From the NCBI GenBank assembly GCA_002414505.1, contig DHZF01000009.1, forward strand, positions 270 to 10,125: a stretch of DNA of 9,856 bases. The letters are read 5' to 3'. Positions 6,126 to 9,856 of the stretch are shown here, piece after piece. The notes below the pieces were generated by a model. It was not told the origin of the DNA. It ran no database searches and saw only the letters and a list, made by a program, of their open reading frames with translations. Both the position numbers and the translations under genes were made by a program. The stretch's first letter is position 1, and each line of letters opens with the position of its first letter. The stretch is from Hyphomonas sp. UBA5111. Lineage in GTDB: Bacteria; Pseudomonadota; Alphaproteobacteria; Caulobacterales; Hyphomonadaceae.

Positions 6126-6875
6126 CTATTCCGCCGCCTTCGCAATGTCCGTCCGGCGACGCGCCACCGGGCCATATTCCACATCCTGCACCAACAGGCC
6201 GTGCTGCAGGCGGAAGACCGGTGCCTCGACCTGGCGCACAAGGCCCAGGTCATGTGTGGCGATGATGACGGTGGTCGCGCGGCGCTTGTTCAGCTCAAGG
6301 AACAGCCGCATCAGGCGCGACCCCATTTCCGGATCCACGTTACCGGTCGGCTCGTCGGCAATCAGGATATCGGGCTGGGTCACCACGGCGCGGGCAATCG
6401 CCACGCGCTGCTGCTCCCCGCCCGACAGGGTCGGCGGGCGCGCATGCATCCGCTCGCCCAGGCCTACCCATGCCAGCAATTCCTCGACATCGCTGCGATA
6501 AGTGGACTCTTTCCGGCCCAGGACGCGCAGCGGCAGGGCGACATTCTCATACGCTGTGAGATGGTCCAGCAGGCGGAATTCCTGGAATACGACGCCCACC
6601 CGGCGGCGGAGCGCCGACAGCTGGTCGCGCGTCAGGCGGCTGGTCGGGCGTCCGAACAGGGAGACTTCTCCCTGCGAGGGCTTCAGCGCCAGGTAAAGCA
6701 GCTTCAGCAGGCTGGTCTTGCCTGCGCCCGAGGCACCCGTCAGAAAGCTGAATGATCCGGGTTTCAGGACCAGATCAATCCCGCTAAGGATATCCTCTGA
6801 CGTGTCATAGCGCAGCGACACACCATCGAGGCGTACGGCAACATCGTCAAACAGGTCGTGGCGGGAAAGAGTCAT
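6126..6875 (-). CDS. ftsE: Cell division ATP-binding protein FtsE
   Basis: Cytoplasmic ATPase partner of FtsX. All ABC motifs are intact: Walker A GASGAGKT (47-54), Q-loop Q98 in VVFQEFRLL, signature LSGGEQQR (150-157), Walker B ILIADEPTGNVD with E175, and H-loop H208. FQEFRLLDHLTAYENVALPL (97-116) is typical of FtsE and separates it from LolD- or MacB-type ATPases, as does the downstream ftsX. At 249 residues it is longer than the usual ~220-230: about 14 extra residues at the N-terminus and a basic C-terminal tail (VARRRTDIAKAAE). The start is supported by AGGAG three bases upstream and by the lack of another early ATG. It is the first gene of the six-gene minus-strand operon. Confidence 0.94.
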   Translation of the reverse strand: MTLSRHDLFDDVAVRLDGVSLRYDTSEDILSGIDLVLKPGSFSFLTGASGAGKTSLLKLLYLALKPSQGEVSLFGRPTSRLTRDQLSALRRRVGVVFQEFRLLDHLTAYENVALPLRVLGRKESTYRSDVEELLAWVGLGERMHARPPTLSGGEQQRVAIARAVVTQPDILIADEPTGNVDPEMGSRLMRLFLELNKRRATTVIIATHDLGLVRQVEAPVFRLQHGLLVQDVEYGPVARRRTDIAKAAE

Positions 6876-6904
6876 GGGCTCCTGTCCTGTGCGCGGGCGA
6901 ATGG

Positions 6905-6934
6905 ATTATTGGGGCGAATTGCGGGAAACACCAA
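6905..6934 (-). promoter_or_regulatory. Candidate promoter of the ftsE operon
   Basis: In the 62-base divergent gap between ftsE and the zinc-ribbon gene, the minus strand carries TTGGTG (plus-strand 6929-6934) and, 18 bases later, AATAAT (6905-6910). AATAAT matches five of six -10 positions; TTGGTG matches only three of six at -35. Transcription would start near 6898, leaving about 23 bases before the ftsE ATG. The spacing is acceptable but the -35 is weak, so this is a guess. The opposite gene must also be driven from this gap or from within ftsE. Confidence 0.3.
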
Positions 6935-6937
6935 GAC

Positions 6938-7654
6938 ATGATCCTCACCTGTCCCAATTGTGAAACCCAGTATTTCGCCGATGACTCAACAATCGGTGAA
7001 AGCGGACGCACTGTGAAGTGCGCGGCCTGTGGCGGATCCTGGTTCGTTGAGCCGAAACATCTGGACGAAACTGTCCGGCGTACCCCGGCTGCCGCGCATG
7101 AAATCTATCGCGAAAAAGTCCGCGAACAGCGCCGCCGCAAGAGCCGCACCGCCGCCCTGGTCTCTTGGCTGGTTACCGCGGGTGTCTTCTTTGCGCTCGG
7201 CGTCGCCGCCATCATGTACCGCAATGAAGTGGTGAAGCTCTGGCCCGAGGCCGGCAGCATCTACAAGCAGATCGGCTTCAATGTGAACCGGTTCGGGCTC
7301 GACTTCGAAGACATCCAGCGCAGCCGCACCTTCAATGACACGGTTCCCGTTGTCACGGTGGCCGGCAAGGCGCTCAACATTTCCCGCTCCACGGTCGACA
7401 CGCCTGCTGTGCGCGTGGACCTGAAGGATGAGCGCGGCATCATTGTCGCCACCACCTATGGCCGCATCCGGCCCGACCGGCTGGCCGCCGGAGACTCCGG
7501 CACATTCCAGGTCGTGGTCGAACAGGCGCCGATGGAAAGCTTCGAGATCGAACTCAAATTCGTTGACCTCGCCGACATGCCGCCCCGCGATGAAGCGCCA
7601 ACACCCACAGCCGAAGACCTGATGGCCCCTGAAACGGAAACCCCTGCCGAATGA
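6938..7654 (+). CDS. MJ0042-type zinc-ribbon single-pass membrane protein
   Basis: The N-terminus MILTCPNCETQYFADD is the MJ0042 zinc ribbon, with cysteine pairs C5/C8 and C28/C31 that should bind one zinc in the cytoplasm. A basic, coiled-looking linker (REKVREQRRRKSR, 58-70) leads into one transmembrane helix at about 72-93. A ~115-residue extracytoplasmic domain follows (about 94-210), with strand-rich segments around VVTVAGKALNIS (138-149) and FQVVVEQAPMESFEIELKFVD (190-210), like the DUF3426-type C-terminal domains of other MJ0042 proteins. It ends in an acidic Pro/Glu-rich tail. There are no other cysteines. The gene overlaps hpt by ATGA and is divergent from ftsE, an arrangement I recall as common in Alphaproteobacteria. 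Function unknown. The topology could let a cytoplasmic zinc site report on, or anchor something to, the envelope, but this is inference. Confidence 0.85.
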   Translation: MILTCPNCETQYFADDSTIGESGRTVKCAACGGSWFVEPKHLDETVRRTPAAAHEIYREKVREQRRRKSRTAALVSWLVTAGVFFALGVAAIMYRNEVVKLWPEAGSIYKQIGFNVNRFGLDFEDIQRSRTFNDTVPVVTVAGKALNISRSTVDTPAVRVDLKDERGIIVATTYGRIRPDRLAAGDSGTFQVVVEQAPMESFEIELKFVDLADMPPRDEAPTPTAEDLMAPETETPAE

Positions 7655-8181
7655 CCGACTTGCCCAAGATCGAAGTAATTGTCCCGGAAGACGAACTGCT
7701 GGCCCAGATCGACAAGCTGGCCGAGACGCTGGCCCCGCGCCTGACGGGGGAGTGGACCATTGTCTCGATCCTGATCGGGGCCACGCCCTTCACGGCAGAT
7801 CTGATGAAGGCCCTCGCCCGGCGCGATATCCATCCGACGCTCGACGTGATCTGGCTGGAATCCTATCGCGATGCCCGGGAGAGTTCCGGCCGCGTGGTCG
7901 TGCGCGCCGACCTTGCCCGCTCGGTAAAGGACAAGGGCGTCATCATTCTGGATGATGTGTTCGATACGGGTCGGACGCTGGCCTTCGCCAAGACGCATTT
8001 GCAGGCCAAGGGTGCCCGCGAAGTCATCACCTGCGCGCTGACGCAAAAGCCCTGGGCCCCGCGCGGCGCCGAGGGCGTCGACTATTGCGCCATCGACGCA
8101 CCGGGCCGCTACCTCGTCGGTTACGGCATGGACGATGCGGGCAAGTATCGCGGCCTGCCCTATATCGGCGCGCTGGACTGA
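7651..8181 (+). CDS. hpt: Hypoxanthine phosphoribosyltransferase
   Basis: Salvages hypoxanthine (and usually guanine) by transferring phosphoribose from PRPP to give IMP/GMP in the cytoplasm. At 176 residues it has the normal size. Signatures are ILIGATPFTADL (40-51), the flexible-loop SYRD (71-74), the PRPP-binding motif VIILDDVFDTGRTL (97-110) with the acidic pair D101-D102, the base-contacting K133, and the C-terminal YLVGYGMDDAGKYRGLPYIG (154-173), which is diagnostic of Hpt against xanthine or adenine enzymes. Its ATG overlaps the upstream zinc-ribbon stop (ATGA), so the two are co-translated. It is convergent with the dehydrogenase gene, leaving four bases between the stops. Confidence 0.93.
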   Translation: MTDLPKIEVIVPEDELLAQIDKLAETLAPRLTGEWTIVSILIGATPFTADLMKALARRDIHPTLDVIWLESYRDARESSGRVVVRADLARSVKDKGVIILDDVFDTGRTLAFAKTHLQAKGAREVITCALTQKPWAPRGAEGVDYCAIDAPGRYLVGYGMDDAGKYRGLPYIGALD

Positions 8182-8185
8182 TAGC

Positions 8186-9172
8186 TCAGAGAATCGCGGG
8201 AATAACCCGGTCTGGCGGGCGGTGGCCGTCGGCGAAGGTCTTGATGTTGATGATGACCTTTTCGCCCATTTCGGTGCGGCCCTCGATCGTGGCCGAGCCC
8301 ATATGCGGCAGCAGCACGACATTCGGCAGGCCGAACAATTCCTCGTTGACCGTCGGCTCGCGCTCGAACACGTCGAGCCCGGCGCCGGCAATCTTTCCGG
8401 CCTTCAGTGCGCGAGCCAGTGCAGCTTCGTCGATCACCTCACCGCGGGCGGTGTTCACGATATAGGATTCCGGCTTCATCAGTTCGAGCCGGCGCGCATT
8501 CATCAGATGGAAGGTTGCCGGCGTGTGCGGGCAGTTCACCGAAACGATGTCCATGCGCGACAGCATCTGGTCGAGACTGTCCCAATAGGTTGCCTCCAGC
8601 AGCTCCTCGATGCGCGGGCTGACCGGCTTGCGGTTGTGATAATGAATCTGCAGGCCGAACGCCTTGGCGCGGCGGGCGACCGCCTGGCCGATACGGCCCA
8701 TGCCGATGATGCCCAGCCGCTTGCCTGCCAGCCGTCGCCCCATCATCCAGGTCGGCGTCCAGCCATCGAAGCCGCCCGAATTCATGATCTGCGCGCCCTC
8801 GAACAGGCGGCGCGGAACAGACAGGATCAGCGCCATCGCGACGTCGGCCGTATCATCGGTCAGAACGCCCGGCGTGTTGGTCACGGTGATGCCGCGCTGC
8901 ACGGCGCTCTGCACGTCGATATTGTCGACGCCCGCGCCAAACTGGGCGATCAGGCGCAACTGGTCGCCCGCGCGCGCCATGATCCGTCCATCCAGCTTGT
9001 CCGTTACCGTCGGCACCAGCACATCAGCGGTCTGCATCGCCTCGGCCAGTTCATCCTGGGTGAAGGGATGATCGTCATCATTCAGCCGCGCATCGAACAA
9101 TTCCTTGAGGCGCAATTCGACAGGCGCCGGGAGTTTGCGGGTGACGACGACTTTCAGCTTCTTCGCGGACAT
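8186..9172 (-). CDS. D-isomer-specific 2-hydroxyacid dehydrogenase (glyoxylate/hydroxypyruvate reductase-like)
   Basis: A 328-residue cytoplasmic oxidoreductase, probably reducing glyoxylate or hydroxypyruvate to glycolate or D-glycerate. Family features in order: QFGAGVDNID (77-86), the Rossmann motif GMGRIG (157-162), VNTARGEVIDE with catalytic R243, GLDVFEREP with E272, and LLPHMGSAT with H290. After the second Rossmann strand the sequence is HYHNRKP: an arginine (R181) rather than an acidic residue, which usually indicates NADP(H) preference. The start at 9172 (MSAKKLKVVVTRKLP) is chosen because the family begins at this point. An upstream in-frame ATG at 9448 would add 92 residues with no family resemblance and would run through the divergent SH3 gene. 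The ribosome site is weak (AAAGAG, five bases upstream). The precise substrate cannot be decided from sequence. Confidence 0.9.
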   Translation of the reverse strand: MSAKKLKVVVTRKLPAPVELRLKELFDARLNDDDHPFTQDELAEAMQTADVLVPTVTDKLDGRIMARAGDQLRLIAQFGAGVDNIDVQSAVQRGITVTNTPGVLTDDTADVAMALILSVPRRLFEGAQIMNSGGFDGWTPTWMMGRRLAGKRLGIIGMGRIGQAVARRAKAFGLQIHYHNRKPVSPRIEELLEATYWDSLDQMLSRMDIVSVNCPHTPATFHLMNARRLELMKPESYIVNTARGEVIDEAALARALKAGKIAGAGLDVFEREPTVNEELFGLPNVVLLPHMGSATIEGRTEMGEKVIINIKTFADGHRPPDRVIPAIL

Positions 9173-9305
9173 AGGGACTCTTTTTGCAAATATTCTCATT
9201 CGGGCCTTAGCAGAGGGATTACAGCACGCCAACGCTTCATATTTTACACAAGATTCATTCGGTCGTGGAATTCTAGCCCTTCGCAGACATGGGAAAAGAC
9301 TGCAC
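9173..9305. promoter_or_regulatory. Divergent intergenic region between dehydrogenase and SH3 genes
   Basis: This 133-base stretch must hold the promoters of both flanking genes and is visibly AT-richer than the coding DNA. I find no clean -35/-10 pair on either strand. TATTTT at 9239-9244 with TTACAG at 9219-9224 is the best plus-strand pair, but its spacing of about 14-15 bases is too short. The octamer TCATTCGG occurs twice in the same orientation, at 9196-9203 and 9255-9262, and could be a regulator's half-sites or chance. Confidence 0.35.
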
Positions 9306-9809
9306 ATGAAGCGGGCAGCCATTATTTTGTCAGGCCTTCTGTTCGCCGTTGCCTCGGCGTTCGCGCAGAGCGTTACCCCTGTCCGCGTGAGCAAATTTTC
9401 CGGCAAGGAAGTGCCGCGTTTCGAGACGCTGAAATACAATGCCGTCAATGGCCGGGCCGGACCCAGCCGCGACCATCCGATTCTCTGGCGCTATGAACGC
9501 AAGGGCCTGCCGCTTCTGGTCATCAAGGAAAGCCAGACCTGGCGCCGCGTGCGCGACCCGTCCGGCGCCGAAGTCTGGGTCCATGCCCGGATGCTGGAGC
9601 CGGACACCAAGGCGATGGTCCAGACGGACACGGTGATGCATCACGCGCCCGACGCCGAGAGCGAAGAAATCGCCCGCATTGAGGCCACGGTCCTGGTGGA
9701 ACTTGGCAAATGCGCGGACAATTGGTGCCGCATCGAGGCTGGCAACTATAAGGGCTTCGTCCCTGTGACCGCCCTTTGGGGTGTCACGACCAGCGAAGCT
9801 GCCCTGTAA
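9306..9809 (+). CDS. Secreted SH3-domain protein (SH3_4/DUF1058), two repeats
   Basis: A 167-residue exported protein. The N-terminus MKRAAIILSG... is a classical Sec signal peptide: two basic residues, a hydrophobic core at 4-17, and a probable cut after AFA at residue 20. The mature part holds two bacterial SH3-like segments. The first, at about 37-96, has PRFETLKYNAVNGRAGPSRDHP and WRRVRDPSGAEVWVHARML, closely matching the SH3_4 pattern. The second, at about 102-158, is more divergent, with WCRIEAGNYKGFVP. C136 and C141 flank the second repeat and could form a periplasmic disulfide. Such domains commonly bind peptidoglycan or other envelope ligands; the ligand here is unknown. The start at ATG 9306 is fixed by the signal peptide. 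Longer in-frame starts back to 9105 would run through the dehydrogenase gene on the opposite strand and bury the signal peptide. Confidence 0.87.
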   Translation: MKRAAIILSGLLFAVASAFAQSVTPVRVSKFSGKEVPRFETLKYNAVNGRAGPSRDHPILWRYERKGLPLLVIKESQTWRRVRDPSGAEVWVHARMLEPDTKAMVQTDTVMHHAPDAESEEIARIEATVLVELGKCADNWCRIEAGNYKGFVPVTALWGVTTSEAAL

Positions 9810-9837
9810 TCCAGGTTAGCCCGACATCCCCTTCCTG

Positions 9838-9843
9838 TTGACA
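9838..9843 (+). promoter_or_regulatory. Consensus -35 hexamer of a promoter beyond the right edge
   Basis: TTGACA is a perfect sigma-70/RpoD -35 element in the non-coding stretch after the SH3 gene. The context TTGACAAGCC is frequent in strong alphaproteobacterial promoters, including stable RNA genes, but the -10 would fall at about 9861-9866, outside the window. The hexamer could be chance; it is the only exact match I noticed in non-coding DNA here. Confidence 0.35.
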
Positions 9844-9856
9844 AGCCGCGCGGCAC

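Noticed and set aside
8178..8189. CTGA-TAGC-TCAG inverted repeat between hpt and the dehydrogenase
   Set aside because: Only four base pairs and explained by two facing TGA stop codons; not enough for a terminator.
7456..8391. A 311-codon minus-strand open frame opposite the zinc-ribbon gene, hpt and the dehydrogenase end
   Set aside because: It crosses three genes with clear family motifs, and its translation is low-complexity Arg/Ser/Gly sequence.
9173..9448. N-terminal extension of the dehydrogenase to 9448
   Set aside because: It would pass through the divergent SH3 gene and add 92 residues with no relation to the family, which begins at MSAKKLKVVV.
8135..9496. A 453-codon plus-strand open frame running through the dehydrogenase gene
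   Set aside because: It is antisense to a gene with full catalytic motifs, has a Gln/Arg/His/Ala-biased composition with no recognisable domain, and overlaps the SH3 gene; typical shadow frame in GC-rich DNA.

Overview
The window is a high-GC, densely coded, ordinary chromosomal segment of an alphaproteobacterium. A member of the Hyphomonadaceae/Caulobacterales is the best guess. That rests on the DUF2125 protein, the zinc-ribbon/hpt pair lying divergent to ftsEX, and an SH3_4 protein divergent from a 2-hydroxyacid dehydrogenase, all arrangements I associate from memory with Alphaproteobacteria. No transposase, integrase, phage, CRISPR, tRNA or rRNA gene is visible. Ten complete protein genes are well supported by family motifs and one (DUF2125) by family resemblance. 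A seven-codon tail of another gene sits at the left edge.

Layout. Left (1-1507): the tail of an upstream gene, a strong hairpin terminator, then selO (protein AMPylase) on the plus strand. Centre (1517-6875, minus strand): a single-gene HNH endonuclease unit (1517-2080), then a tight six-gene run read right to left: ftsE, ftsX, a YdcF/DUF218 membrane protein, a PlsC-type acyltransferase, a DUF2125 membrane-anchored protein and an HhH-GPD DNA glycosylase. Three of its junctions are 2- or 4-base contacts (ftsE/ftsX, ftsX/YdcF, DUF2125/glycosylase), so it is very likely one transcript. Right (6938-8181, plus strand): a zinc-ribbon membrane protein overlapping hpt by ATGA, divergent from ftsE across 62 bases. 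Then a 2-hydroxyacid dehydrogenase on minus, convergent with hpt and divergent from a secreted two-repeat SH3 protein on plus. The window ends just after a consensus -35 hexamer that probably belongs to a downstream gene.

How the genes fit together: the central operon is mostly envelope-related. FtsEX couples ATP hydrolysis to septal cell-wall processing, PlsC makes phosphatidic acid, YdcF-type proteins are linked to envelope carbohydrate or lipid metabolism, and DUF2125 is an anchored extracytoplasmic protein of unknown role. The DNA glycosylase at the end is a functional outlier carried by translational coupling. The zinc-ribbon/hpt pair links an uncharacterised inner-membrane protein to purine salvage.

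I did not find a convincing new multi-gene system. The points most worth a second look are the cysteine-free, short-tailed SelO, the zinc-ribbon membrane protein next to ftsEX, the coupled DNA glycosylase, and a perfect small palindrome upstream of the HNH gene. No gene-free stretch exceeds about 140 bases.
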